NCBI GenBank assembly: GCA_022361275.1
Contig: JAKSBE010000210.1
Coordinates: 1 to 36,010, forward strand
Length of the DNA stretch: 36,010 bases
Origin: Kiloniellales bacterium
Lineage (GTDB): Bacteria > Pseudomonadota > Alphaproteobacteria > Kiloniellales > JAKSBE01
Reading direction: 5' to 3'
This document shows positions 15,193 through 22,600 of the stretch, in pieces. Position numbers and translations under genes: made by a program. The notes beneath the pieces are model-generated. The model worked only from the letters and a program-made list of their open reading frames with translations, ran no database searches and had not been told where the DNA came from. Each line of letters begins with the position of its first letter. The stretch's first letter is position 1.

Positions 15193-16494
15193 TCAAGGCT
15201 CCGCCAGGGACCGCGCGCTGCGCTCGGCCATCAGGGTCTCGAGGGCCTCGACCGCGGCGGCGACCCCGGGCTCCGCGCGCAGGGCCGCGCCGAGAGCGGC
15301 GGCGTGGTTCACCAGGGCCGGATCCCGGACCGCCGAGAGCGCCGCGGCCAGCGCCGCGGCGGTGAGGCGCTTCTGCGGCAGGGGCGCGGGGCCGGCGCCC
15401 AGCGCCTGGACCCGGCGGCCCCAGAAGGGCTGGTCGCCGAAGACCGGGCAGACGATCGTGGGCCGGCCCCAGCGCAGCGCCTCGTGGGTGGTGCCGGCGC
15501 CGCCGTGGTGGACCACCGCCGCGCAATGCGGGAAGAGCCAGCTATGGGGCGCGGCCTCGATCACCAGGACCTGCTGGGCCAGGACCTGCTGGGATTGAGC
15601 CCCGGCCTCGAGGCCGCCCCAGCCGGTCGCCAGGAGGCCGCGCCGGCCCGTCGCGGCCAGCGCGTCGAGAACCACGCGCGTCATCCGCCCGGCGTCCGCC
15701 GCCGGCATGCTGCCGAAGCCGAAGTAGACCGGCGGCGGCCCCGCGGCGAGGAAGCGGGACAGCGCCTCGGGCGGCTGCCAGTCGTCCTCCGGCGCGGTGA
15801 ACCAGTAGCCGGTGACCCGCTCCCGCGCCGCCCAGTCCGGGGGCGTCGGTACGACGTGGCGGCTGTGGGCGTGGAGGCGGAGCACGCCGGCGCCGCGCGG
15901 GTCGTGGCCCTCGACCGGATCCCAGGGGCCCAGCCGCGCGATCTCCGGCCGGTCGCGGCGCCAGTCGCGCAGGACCGCCCGGGTGCCGAGACGCATCAGC
16001 AGGCCGACGAGGCCGTAGCTCGCGCGGTTGCCCAGGGACCCGAGCCCGGCGAAGGGCAGCACCGGGTTCGGGAAGGCGGCGGTCGGGACGTAGGCCGGCT
16101 GCAGGAAGCTGGGCACCGCGACCCGTCCCAGGGCCTTGGCCAGGAGCGGCACGACGAAGGCCTTGGGGTGGTAGACCATGAGGTCGGGCCTCAGGGCACG
16201 CGCGACCTCCCACATGTCGTCGAAGAGCCGGCGCGTCATGGCCCGGGAGGCGCGCCAGGCCCGGACCTTGCCGGCGAAGGAGTGCAGCGCCCCCTGGATC
16301 TCGGGCGTCTCGAGCAGACCGCGGACGTCGACCGAGAGCGGCACGGCCGCCAGGCCCCCGGCCTCGATCATGGCCTCGAAGCCGCGCCCCGTGCTCACCG
16401 CGACCTCGTGCCCCCGCGTCCGCAGCGCGGCGCCCAGCGCGACGTAGGGCTGGACGTCGCCGCGCGAGCCGAAGGTGAGGATCAGGATCCGCAT
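15193..16494 (-). CDS. MGT-family glycosyltransferase (UDP-glucuronosyl/sterol glucosyltransferase-like)
   Basis: 433 residues, GT-B fold of the GT1/MGT type. The N-terminal domain starts with ILTFGSRGDVQPYVALGAAL, as in sterol glucosyltransferases and macrolide or rhamnosyl transferases; the C-terminal donor-binding signature is HHGGAGTTHEALRWGRPTIVCPVFGDQPFWG. It transfers a sugar from a nucleotide donor to a lipid or secondary metabolite; the acceptor cannot be told. Residues around SQQVLAQQVLV are encoded by a perfect 15-bp tandem duplication. The start at 16494 has AAGG and lies only 10 bp from the large inverted-repeat element, so that element forms its leader. No signal peptide; probably cytoplasmic or membrane-associated. 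Confidence 0.92.
   Translation of the reverse strand: MRILILTFGSRGDVQPYVALGAALRTRGHEVAVSTGRGFEAMIEAGGLAAVPLSVDVRGLLETPEIQGALHSFAGKVRAWRASRAMTRRLFDDMWEVARALRPDLMVYHPKAFVVPLLAKALGRVAVPSFLQPAYVPTAAFPNPVLPFAGLGSLGNRASYGLVGLLMRLGTRAVLRDWRRDRPEIARLGPWDPVEGHDPRGAGVLRLHAHSRHVVPTPPDWAARERVTGYWFTAPEDDWQPPEALSRFLAAGPPPVYFGFGSMPAADAGRMTRVVLDALAATGRRGLLATGWGGLEAGAQSQQVLAQQVLVIEAAPHSWLFPHCAAVVHHGGAGTTHEALRWGRPTIVCPVFGDQPFWGRRVQALGAGPAPLPQKRLTAAALAAALSAVRDPALVNHAAALGAALRAEPGVAAAVEALETLMAERSARSLAEP
15564..15593. repeat. 15-bp in-frame tandem duplication inside the glycosyltransferase gene
   Basis: CCAGGACCTGCTGGG occurs twice in succession (15564-15578 and 15579-15593). It keeps the frame and duplicates five residues, giving the run QQVLAQQVL, so it is a recent small duplication or a sequence-quality point. 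Confidence 0.85.
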
Positions 16495-16504
16495 CGGAGG
16501 CCTT

Positions 16505-16698
16505 ATACCAAGGAGCAGTGATAATGACCCATTTGATGGCGCGCGGCGGTCCGCCGCGCGCCACCGAAGGCCGTGTTTGCTTGCCCGCCCGCGGCGTTGC
16601 GCTCCGCTTACGGTACTCCAGCACCGCTGCGCGAAGCGCGCCTGGCGGGCGGGCAAGTAAACACGGTCAAATGAGTCATTATCACTGCTCCTTGGTAT
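16505..16698. mobile_element. Nested inverted-repeat (MITE-like) element, 194 bp
   Basis: Terminal arms of 32 bp (16505-16536 and 16667-16698) match at 31 of 32 positions, beginning ATACCAAGGAGCAGTG. Inside are a perfect 12-bp hairpin with a single-base centre (16538-16562) and a second pair of 19-bp arms (16571-16589 and 16648-16666; 18 of 19 match). There is no coding capacity for a transposase. Long matched ends around non-coding DNA suggest a non-autonomous mobile element or a structured repeat. It lies directly upstream of the glycosyltransferase start. I see no obvious target-site duplication. Confidence 0.8.
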
Positions 16699-17111
16699 CA
16701 TAGCAGATCTCGCGCGCCTTGACCCGAGCGCAACGGCGCGACCTGTTGCTGCGGCCCCTCGATAGGACGCGGCGGGACGCAAGGGGAAAACGGAGCCGAC
16801 CGGCGCCTCCTGGCCGGAGGTGACCGAAGTCACACGCCCGGCCGCGCCTCGGTTCATACCACCCGGATGTCCCGCAGCCGGTGGTCGTCGCCACATGGTA
16901 CCAGACACAGATGGAGAGGCGGCGGCCGGCGCGCACCGGCACCTCGCCGTCGGGCGACAAGCCGCGCCTGGCGAGGTTGCCGGCACAGTTCGGCCCCTGC
17001 CCGGCCGGAAAAGCCGCCGGTCGCTCGGCTTGTTGCCACCGGCGCCGATCAAGAGGCCGCCGGACACGCGAGGGTGGCGGTCCGGTTCGACCGGCGGTTT
17101 TCGAGACCGCG
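16699..17111. other. Intergenic stretch without a recognisable gene
   Basis: The 413 bp between the inverted-repeat element and the RidA gene hold only short Arg/Pro-rich frames with no family resemblance. Nothing beyond short GC-rich dyads is visible, for example CCGGTTCGACCGG-like sequence near 17085-17100, which could help end RidA transcription but lacks a T run. Confidence 0.5.
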
Positions 17112-17705
17112 TCAGGAAATCGCGAAGATCCCCGAGATTTCCACGCAGGCGTTCAGCGGCAAGGTGTTGGTGCCGAGGGCGAGGCGGGTGTGGCGTCCGG
17201 CGTCGCCGAAGACCTCGACGAGGAAGTCGGAAGCCCCGTTCATGACCTTGGACTGCCCGGTAAAGTCGTCCGCGGACGCTATGAATCCCTGGATGCGCAG
17301 ACATCGCTGCACCCGGTCCAGATCTCCGTCGCAGGCCGCCTTGACGGCCGCGATCAAGTTGATCGCGCACTGACGGGCCGCTTCCTGCGCCTGTTCGATC
17401 GAGACGTCGCTCGGCACCTTGCCCGGATGCATGAGTTCGCCGTCCTTGAAGGCGAGCTGCCCGGCGCCGTAGACGAGGCCGTCGGCGACCGTATAGGGCA
17501 CGTAGTTCGCCACGGGCGGCGGCACCTCGGGAAGGGCGACTCCGAGCTTCGCCAGGCGCGCATCGACTTTGCCGGCCGCTGCCGCCCCGCGGAGCGGCAG
17601 CGCCGCCAGCGCCGTTGCGGCAAGCGCGCCGCTCAGCAAACGACGCCGTGTGGCGTCCGGCGAAGGAGATGCCCATCGAATCCGACTGAGATCCTGTCGT
17701 GTCAT
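17112..17705 (-). CDS. RidA (YjgF/UK114) family protein with a Tat-type signal peptide
   Basis: 197 residues. The N terminus has a twin-arginine motif (ATRRRLLSG) followed by a hydrophobic Ala/Leu stretch and an Ala-rich cleavage region (LRGAAAAG, about residue 45). The mature part is a Rid-family domain: ANYVPYTVADGLVYGAGQLAF, a helix with EAARQCAINLIAAVKAA and the C-terminal HTRLALGTNTLPLNACVEI. Arg174 lines up with the active-site Arg of imine/enamine deaminases. Rid proteins hydrolyse reactive imines released by PLP enzymes, normally in the cytoplasm; export is unusual. It lies 115 bp downstream of a Tat-signal PLP enzyme on the same strand. AGGAAG precedes ATG 17705. Confidence 0.9.
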   Translation of the reverse strand: MTRQDLSRIRWASPSPDATRRRLLSGALAATALAALPLRGAAAAGKVDARLAKLGVALPEVPPPVANYVPYTVADGLVYGAGQLAFKDGELMHPGKVPSDVSIEQAQEAARQCAINLIAAVKAACDGDLDRVQRCLRIQGFIASADDFTGQSKVMNGASDFLVEVFGDAGRHTRLALGTNTLPLNACVEISGIFAIS

Positions 17706-17720
17706 GTCTTCCTGCCCCCT

Positions 17721-17744
17721 GGTTTCTGGTTGGGTTTCTGGTTG
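17721..17744. repeat. 12-bp perfect tandem repeat before the RidA gene
   Basis: GGTTTCTGGTTG occurs twice in direct succession, 16 bp upstream of the RidA start codon. It lies in the gap between the aminotransferase and RidA genes. Function unknown. Confidence 0.8.
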
Positions 17745-17765
17745 GCTTTATGCTTGGCGGTGCGG

Positions 17766-17797
17766 CCGCCGCGGGCTCGTGGCCGAGCCCGCGGCGG
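17766..17797 (-). terminator. Strong GC hairpin between aminotransferase and RidA genes
   Basis: Arms CCGCCGCGGGCTCG (17766-17779) and CGAGCCCGCGGCGG (17784-17797) form a perfect 14-bp stem with a 4-base loop, 24 bp after the aminotransferase stop. No T run follows on either strand. It may give partial termination or protect the upstream mRNA end rather than fully separate the two genes. Confidence 0.5.
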
Positions 17798-17820
17798 ATC
17801 CGCGCTCGCGGCCCGCAGGC

Positions 17821-19317
17821 TCAGGCGCCGGCGGCCATTTTTTCCGAAAGATCGATCGCGGCGTCGATGACGCCATCGACGTCGTCCAGATCGTGGAACA
17901 AATGGGTCGAGATGCGCAGCGGCCGGTGATTCGGCCCGCCCTGCGGCATGGCCACGCTGGTGTTGCGGACGACGAAGCCGTACTCCTCCCGCAGCCTGGT
18001 GACGAACTCCGACGACCTTGCGCCATCGGTCGGGGCGAAGGCGTTGAGCGGGACGAAGGAGGTCAGGGCCGAAACGAGTTCCGGGTCGTCCTTGGGACAA
18101 CGGAGGGCTTCGATCCCCCAGTAATCGACGATCCTGGCCTTGGTATAGTCGCTCAGACCCAGAATGTGGTCCTCGATCCGCAGCCGGCCGATGGCCGTCC
18201 AAAAGTCGCAGGAATCCACCAGGGCCTGGTTCGCGGGATAGTTCGGATTGCCGTGCGACTGGTTGAAGAGCCCGACATCGTAGTCGCTGGACGGTTCGCG
18301 ATCGCCGTCCGGAACCGGCACGTCGCTGCCGAAGACGTCGTAGACCAGCGTGCGCGTCGGATAGAAGCGCGGCAAGGGCAAGGGATTGGAGTCGGTCTGG
18401 TTGCGGATGTACCAGACGCCGGTGCCGCCGGGACCGCATTGCCACTTGTGTCCCGATCCCGCGAAGAAATCGATTCCCAGGCCGTGAAAGTCCAGGTCGA
18501 ACATGCCGGAGGCGTGGGCCCCGTCGACCAGGGTGTAGATCCCCTCGGCGATCGCCAGGTCCGCCAGCATGCGGATCGGAAGCATGGTCCCGGTGACGAA
18601 GGTCGGCGCCGAGAACACCATCATCCTCGGGTTCAGGCCCCTGGCGCGGGCGTCGGCGATCGCCTGGGCGAAAAGATCCACGTAGTCGAACGCGCTTTGC
18701 TCGGTGCCGACCGGCAGCGTGACCGGAATCACCGCGACGCCGCGTCGGTCCCGCAGCAGCGCCAGAGGCGCTATGCCGGCAGGGTGCTCGTGATTCGTCG
18801 TGATGATCGCGTCTCCGGCCTCGAGCGTCACGCCGTTGAGCGACATGCACATGCCTTCCGTGGTGTTGCCGGAGATGACGAGCTCATCGGGGTTGCAGCC
18901 GAACTGCGGCGCGATCCGCGCGCGCATGGCCGATGTGCCGCCGAGGTTTTCCCGCGGGTTCTCGGCGATCAGGCGGTTGTTGCGCCGGTAGGCTCTCAGC
19001 ACATGACGGGGCATCGACCCGGTCGTTCCGACATTCATGTAGGTGACGTTCTTGTCGAGAACGAAGGCCCTGCGGACCTTTCTGAAGAGTGCCCGGTCGG
19101 ACAGGCGATCCGCCCTGTCGACCCAGGCCGGAGTCCTCTCCGCCAGATCATCGCCCCAGGCCCGGGCCGGCTTCGGCGCCGCCAGCGCGGCCAAGCCGCC
19201 GGCTCCGGCCAGACCAAGCGCGGTTCCCTTCAGGAACGTCCGGCGCGACGTCCCGTGTCCGCTTCCCTCATTGCCGTCGTGCTGCTTCGATGTCGTCAAG
19301 TGCTCCCTGTCGGTCAT
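17821..19317 (-). CDS. Tat-exported class V aminotransferase-fold PLP enzyme (isopenicillin N epimerase-like)
   Basis: 498 residues. A textbook twin-arginine signal (TSRRTFLKGTALGLAGAGGLAAL, ending near PARAWG) precedes a class V aminotransferase domain: NVGTTGSMPRHVL, the phosphate-binding SGNTTEGMCMSLNG, TTNHEHPAG, aspartate DGAHASG that would pair with the pyridine nitrogen, and PLP-binding Lys291 in SGHKWQCGPGGTGVWYIR. The family includes isopenicillin N epimerase and cysteine desulfurase-like enzymes; the reaction here is unknown. Export of a folded, cofactor-loaded PLP enzyme fits the Tat route. ATG 19317 has AGGGAGG; an ATG ten codons upstream is less good. Divergent from a GlxA-type regulator and upstream of a Tat-signal RidA gene. 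Confidence 0.92.
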   Translation of the reverse strand: MTDREHLTTSKQHDGNEGSGHGTSRRTFLKGTALGLAGAGGLAALAAPKPARAWGDDLAERTPAWVDRADRLSDRALFRKVRRAFVLDKNVTYMNVGTTGSMPRHVLRAYRRNNRLIAENPRENLGGTSAMRARIAPQFGCNPDELVISGNTTEGMCMSLNGVTLEAGDAIITTNHEHPAGIAPLALLRDRRGVAVIPVTLPVGTEQSAFDYVDLFAQAIADARARGLNPRMMVFSAPTFVTGTMLPIRMLADLAIAEGIYTLVDGAHASGMFDLDFHGLGIDFFAGSGHKWQCGPGGTGVWYIRNQTDSNPLPLPRFYPTRTLVYDVFGSDVPVPDGDREPSSDYDVGLFNQSHGNPNYPANQALVDSCDFWTAIGRLRIEDHILGLSDYTKARIVDYWGIEALRCPKDDPELVSALTSFVPLNAFAPTDGARSSEFVTRLREEYGFVVRNTSVAMPQGGPNHRPLRISTHLFHDLDDVDGVIDAAIDLSEKMAAGA

Positions 19318-19378
19318 GCCGCCCTCCCTTCGTTTGTTGTGTTTCATCTATCCGAGCATTGCAGAGGGCCGTCAAAAA

Positions 19379-19410
19379 GAGGCAAAATCTCCTAACCGGG
19401 GGCAAATCAA
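19379..19410. promoter_or_regulatory. Candidate AraC-type operator between divergent genes
   Basis: In the 120-bp region between the aminotransferase and regulator starts, GAGGCAAAATCT (19379-19390) and GGGGCAAATCAA (19399-19410) form a direct repeat 20 bp apart. AraC-family regulators often bind two direct repeats about two helical turns apart. The site is 28-59 bp before the regulator GTG, so it could also mediate autoregulation. Confidence 0.4.
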
Positions 19411-19437
19411 CCACGATAGGCAGCCAAGGAGGCCATC

Positions 19438-20466
19438 GTGCCCGGTTCCACGCGCCTCATCTCCGTAAGCTTGTTTGCGTCCGAGATTACGCCGGCCTCG
19501 GGGCTCTTCGGGCTCTACGACGTCTTGTCGTCCGTCGGCGTGGGCTGGGAGGCTTTCGTCACCGGCGAGCCCGAAACGCCGCTCTTCAAGGTTCAGATCA
19601 TCGCGGCGCGCGACGAGCCCTTCCTCTGCGCCAGCGGCAACCTGGTGACACCCGACGCCGCTTTGCATCAGGTGGAGCAAACGGACATCGTCGTGTTCCC
19701 GGGCATTTTCGCCTCGACGTCTCAGCCGCTCGGAAAGGCCGACGCCGAGACCTTTGCGTGGATCCACGACATTTACGATCGGGGCGCCCGGCTGGTCGGC
19801 GCCTGCACCGGCGCCTTGTATCTGGCGGAAGCCGGGCTGCTGGACGGAGTCGAGGCAACGACCCACTGGGCCTACGAGAGCCTGTTCCGAACCCATTACC
19901 CAAAGATCCGGCTTCGCCTCGAGAAGAACCTTTGCTTTGCCGACGCGAACGACAGCGTCGTGACTTCGGGCGGAACCACGGCGTGGCAGGAACTGGCGCT
20001 CTTCCTGATCACGAGGTATCTCGGCGTCGAACACGCCGTGCGCGCGGCAAAGCTCTGGCTGCTGCCGGATCAAGGCCGGTTGCAGGCGCCCTTCAGGGCC
20101 ATGCCCCTCGGCATTCCGCACAGCGATACCGATGTCCGGCGCTGTCAGGTCTGGATCGCCAAGAACTACACCGTCGAGAATCCCGTGACGACAATGATCG
20201 AGCGTTCCGGCCTGGCCCCCACGACCTTCGCCCGCCGGTTTCGCCGCGCAACCGGCTACTCCCCGATGGACTATATCCAGGCCGTTCGCGTGGAAGAGAG
20301 CAAGCAGATGCTGGAGACCAGCAGCGAGAGCATCGAGCGGATCGGCTTCGCGGTCGGATACGAGGACACCTCTTCCTTTCGCCGTTTGTTCAAACGCAAA
20401 ACGGGCTTGAACCCCGGTGACTATCGCCGGATGTTCGGCAGGGAACGCTTCGGAAGGTATGCCTAG
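19438..20466 (+). CDS. GlxA-type AraC family transcriptional regulator (DJ-1/PfpI domain)
   Basis: 342 residues. The N-terminal DJ-1/PfpI-like domain (about 8-185) has the nucleophile-elbow Cys123 in VGACTGALYLAEAGLLDG and the segment ATTHWAYESLF. The C-terminal AraC domain (about 225-330) holds two helix-turn-helix motifs ending with FAVGYEDTSSFRRLFKRKTGLNPGDYRR. Such regulators usually activate genes for use of nitrogen compounds such as amino acids or quaternary amines. The start is GTG with AGGAGG seven bases upstream. It is divergent from the aminotransferase gene with 120 bp between starts, so it probably controls that gene and RidA. Confidence 0.93.
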   Translation: MPGSTRLISVSLFASEITPASGLFGLYDVLSSVGVGWEAFVTGEPETPLFKVQIIAARDEPFLCASGNLVTPDAALHQVEQTDIVVFPGIFASTSQPLGKADAETFAWIHDIYDRGARLVGACTGALYLAEAGLLDGVEATTHWAYESLFRTHYPKIRLRLEKNLCFADANDSVVTSGGTTAWQELALFLITRYLGVEHAVRAAKLWLLPDQGRLQAPFRAMPLGIPHSDTDVRRCQVWIAKNYTVENPVTTMIERSGLAPTTFARRFRRATGYSPMDYIQAVRVEESKQMLETSSESIERIGFAVGYEDTSSFRRLFKRKTGLNPGDYRRMFGRERFGRYA

Positions 20467-20510
20467 ATCAAACGCCGCCGGTGAAGCGCGGACCCGACGC
20501 TGTGGCGCCT

Positions 20511-20530
20511 GTCCTTGCGGGTCCTTGCGG
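20511..20530. repeat. 10-bp tandem repeat GTCCTTGCGG x2
   Basis: Two perfect adjacent copies at 20511-20520 and 20521-20530, in the 103-bp gap between the regulator and the oxidoreductase gene. No function is apparent. Confidence 0.7.
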
Positions 20531-20569
20531 GCGGGCTTTCCGTTTGCGCGCCTGAGGGAGTGACGAAGC

Positions 20570-21337
20570 ATGCGTGCCCATATCGTTCTCGCCCATCCGG
20601 AGAGAAAATCGCTGAACGCGAGACTGGCCCGGATGTCCGAGGAGACTCTGTCCGAGCACGGCTGGGCTACGACGCTTTCAGACCTGTACTCGATGGGCTT
20701 CGATCCATGTGATCGGCCGGAACACTACGCGACCCGCGCGAACCCGGATGCGTTCCACGTGCAGACCGAGCAGCGGTTTCATGCCGAGCGGGGGACGACC
20801 CCCAGCGACGTGGCCGCCGAGGTCGGAAAGCTTTCTCAAGCCGACTTCCTGGTTGTTCATTTCCCGCTTTGGTGGTTCGGCATGCCGGCAATGCTGAAGG
20901 GCTGGATGGACCGTGTTTTCGTCTACGGTTCGATCTATCGAAGCACCATGAGGCATGATACCGGCCTGTTCCGCGGCAAGAAGATGATCGCTTGCGTGAC
21001 GACCGGGTCGTCGGCTGAAGCGTGCGCCCACGATGGGGTCGAAGGCGACACGCGTCTGCACCTCTGGCCGATCCTCTACTCGTATCGCTACATCGGCTTC
21101 GACGTTCTGCAGCCGGAGATCCTGCATGGGATCGGCAGCGCGACATATCTGGAGGCCGGCGAGGACGGGGTGAACAGCTTGGATGTCCTCGCCGAGCGAT
21201 GGCGCGCAACGCTCAGGAACATCGAGACGCGATCACGCGTTGCCTACAACAGAGATTGCGACTTTGAGTCGTCCAAGCGCTTGCGTCCCGAGGCGCCGGA
21301 ACTCTCGCCGTTCATTTCACATGCGGCGAAGATTTGA
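20570..21337 (+). CDS. NAD(P)H-dependent flavin oxidoreductase (NQO/MdaB-like flavodoxin fold)
   Basis: 255 residues. The start HIVLAHPERKSLNARLA matches the flavin-phosphate loop of the NAD(P)H:quinone oxidoreductase family, and VVHFPLWWFGMPAMLKGWMDRVFVYG is the family hallmark for flavin and dimer contacts. It should reduce quinones or similar electrophiles by two electrons, in the cytoplasm. The C-terminal 30 residues (after about 215) have no clear homology. GAGGGAG lies 9 bases before the ATG. It follows the GlxA-type regulator by 103 bp on the same strand and may belong to its regulon, but a separate promoter is possible. Confidence 0.92.
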   Translation: MRAHIVLAHPERKSLNARLARMSEETLSEHGWATTLSDLYSMGFDPCDRPEHYATRANPDAFHVQTEQRFHAERGTTPSDVAAEVGKLSQADFLVVHFPLWWFGMPAMLKGWMDRVFVYGSIYRSTMRHDTGLFRGKKMIACVTTGSSAEACAHDGVEGDTRLHLWPILYSYRYIGFDVLQPEILHGIGSATYLEAGEDGVNSLDVLAERWRATLRNIETRSRVAYNRDCDFESSKRLRPEAPELSPFISHAAKI

Positions 21338-21374
21338 TGCCAGTACGCGGGACCGGTTTCCGCTTTATAGATTC

Positions 21375-21418
21375 AGAGCAGCTTATACGCGTCCAAAAGA
21401 ACCCGGATAAGCTGCTCT
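21375..21418. repeat. Dispersed palindromic element, half copy (copy C)
   Basis: Arms AGAGCAGCTTAT (21375-21386) and ATAAGCTGCTCT (21407-21418) match perfectly around a degenerate GCG-rich centre. It is the second palindrome of the two-hairpin element at 10457-10556 and 25632-25736, without the GATCAAACTG palindrome. It lies 37 bp after the oxidoreductase stop and may serve as its terminator. Confidence 0.8.
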
Positions 21419-21445
21419 AGAATACCGAAATGGCCAGGGCCTGCG

Positions 21446-21690
21446 ATGCCGCTCTCTCACATCTCACTGTGTGTCGGAAAGCCGGAAGCCTGCCGCCAAG
21501 CGATTTTCGACAGCCTGTACCGGGCGATGCGCGAAACGCTCGACGTGCCCGAAAACGATCAGTTCATGACCATCACGGAGCATGACGCCGCGGACTTCCG
21601 CTACGGCGCCGCCTTTGGCATCGCCCGCAGCGACGCTCTCGTTTTTATCCAGATCACCGTGTTCAATACGCGCACCGTGGAACAAAAAAG
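21446..21690 (+). pseudogene. Tautomerase family gene, 3'-truncated and frameshifted
   Basis: About 82 residues, from MPLSHISLCVGKPEACRQ to RSDALVFIQITVFNTRTVEQK, clearly match the small tautomerase family (usual length about 130), with the N-terminal Pro that acts as general base. After VEQK the match stops at an A6 run: one base fewer would restore VEQKAL, as expected of the family, but the sequence then shows no further tautomerase in any frame. The formal frame continues to 22372 as Arg/Pro-rich antisense sequence of the nucleotidyltransferase gene, so that part is not real coding. I read it as a decayed gene cut by rearrangement. Confidence 0.75.
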
Positions 21691-21817
21691 CGCTGTCCCG
21701 GCGGTGCCGGTCTCAACCCGTCCAGTGCCGCGCTCGTCAGCAATCGCCGCTTCTGGCCGATCCCAGACCTTGGACGCGCGCAGAGACCGCAGCCGGAGAA
21801 GCGGGCCCGGTTCCGTC

Positions 21818-22309
21818 TCATCGAGGCCGGGGAAGACGCGAGGTCGGATCCCGCCATCGCCACGGCTCGGTCGCGCGGTAGCCGGCCCGATACCGCCGCA
21901 GGTTCCGCCGCGCGGCGCAAGGGACCTCGTAGGGACCCAGGCGGCCGCGTTCCGCAAGCGGAAGGGACCAGTCGAACCGCAGGTCGCCCCAGAACATCGA
22001 GAACGGCTTCCCCGCCTCCTGCCGCACCAGGATCACCTCGACCAGGAGCCCTTCGGACAGAAAGGCGCGCTTGTGGGCGAAGCGCTTGAGCGGGACGTCC
22101 CGCCAGCCCGCGCCGCCGCCAAGCAGCAGATCGTCGAGGACGCGAAACGACGGCGCCGGCAGGAGAAGATCGACGTCGCCATGCGGGCGAGGCCGGCAAA
22201 GCCCGAGCGCCTCCTCGGCCCAGCCGCCGAACAGCAGGCATCCCGCGCCGCCGTCATCGAGGAGGCGCAGAATCTCCGCCACCGACTCCGGGGTGTTGGG
22301 CGCAGGCAT
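21818..22309 (-). CDS. Nucleotidyltransferase domain protein (aminoglycoside/lincosamide nucleotidyltransferase-like)
   Basis: 163 residues. GGAGCLLFGGWAEEALGL followed by HGDVDLLLPA gives the nucleotidyltransferase pattern: a Gly-rich helix start, then a DxD metal site (Asp-Val-Asp). WRDVPLKRFAHKRAFLSEGLLVEVILV fits the next strands, with a possible third acidic residue. Relatives include lincosamide and aminoglycoside adenylyltransferases and many proteins of unknown role; resistance should not be assumed. Start ATG 22309 has only a weak ribosome binding site. The gene lies alone, antisense to the decayed tautomerase reading frame and next to a peptidase remnant, so it may have arrived by insertion. 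Confidence 0.75.
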   Translation of the reverse strand: MPAPNTPESVAEILRLLDDGGAGCLLFGGWAEEALGLCRPRPHGDVDLLLPAPSFRVLDDLLLGGGAGWRDVPLKRFAHKRAFLSEGLLVEVILVRQEAGKPFSMFWGDLRFDWSLPLAERGRLGPYEVPCAARRNLRRYRAGYRATEPWRWRDPTSRLPRPR

Positions 22310-22442
22310 CGCCGAGAGACGCTACTACGCCCGGGACGCCGGCAGAAGGTGCTTCCCGCTCGGAAGCGGTGATCCGAAAAACTGGACACGCGACGCGGCG
22401 GCGCTTGGAATGCACCGACAGGCCGTGTGGAACCAGCCCTTC

Positions 22443-22600
22443 ATGTCCCAGTCCGCCCCGACGCTTCTGCCATCCCTTCTCGAGCCCGGCGACACGGTGC
22501 GCTTCCTGTCGCCCGCCAGCACGCCGGGTCGGGAGGGCGCGCGGCGTCTCCGGCAGGTCCGGGCCGCGCGCCGCAGGATCCGAGGCAAGGTTTTCCCAGA
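22443..22600 (+). pseudogene. Remnant of an S66 LD-carboxypeptidase gene (N terminus only)
   Basis: From ATG 22443 the frame reads LLPSLLEPGDTVRFLSPAST and then PGREGA, which is the conserved start of S66 peptidases (LD-carboxypeptidase/MccF type: PxLxPGDTVRFVSPASTP). After about 35 residues the match is lost; a shifted frame (SGPRAAGSEARF) may be a faint continuation. The catalytic Ser, Glu and His regions, hundreds of residues on in the family, are absent. The frame runs on into the cupin gene, which has its own start and ribosome binding site. Intact members release D-Ala from peptidoglycan peptides. Confidence 0.6.

Noticed and set aside
15176-15196. TTGATCG/CGATCAA hairpin at the glycosyltransferase stop as a terminator
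   Set aside because: On the minus strand the stem is followed by A residues, not T; on the plus strand no gene ends there.
15193-17676. 827-codon frame ending in the glycosyltransferase
   Set aside because: The part upstream of 16494 runs through the inverted-repeat element and antiphase RidA sequence; the family start is at ATG 16494.
21818-22309. Calling the nucleotidyltransferase an antibiotic-resistance gene
   Set aside because: The fold signature is shared by many proteins without resistance function, and no resistance cassette or mobile-element context is present.
21691-22372. Tautomerase frame extended to 308 residues
   Set aside because: After VEQK the sequence is Arg/Pro-rich and antisense to a recognisable nucleotidyltransferase, so it is not a fusion protein.
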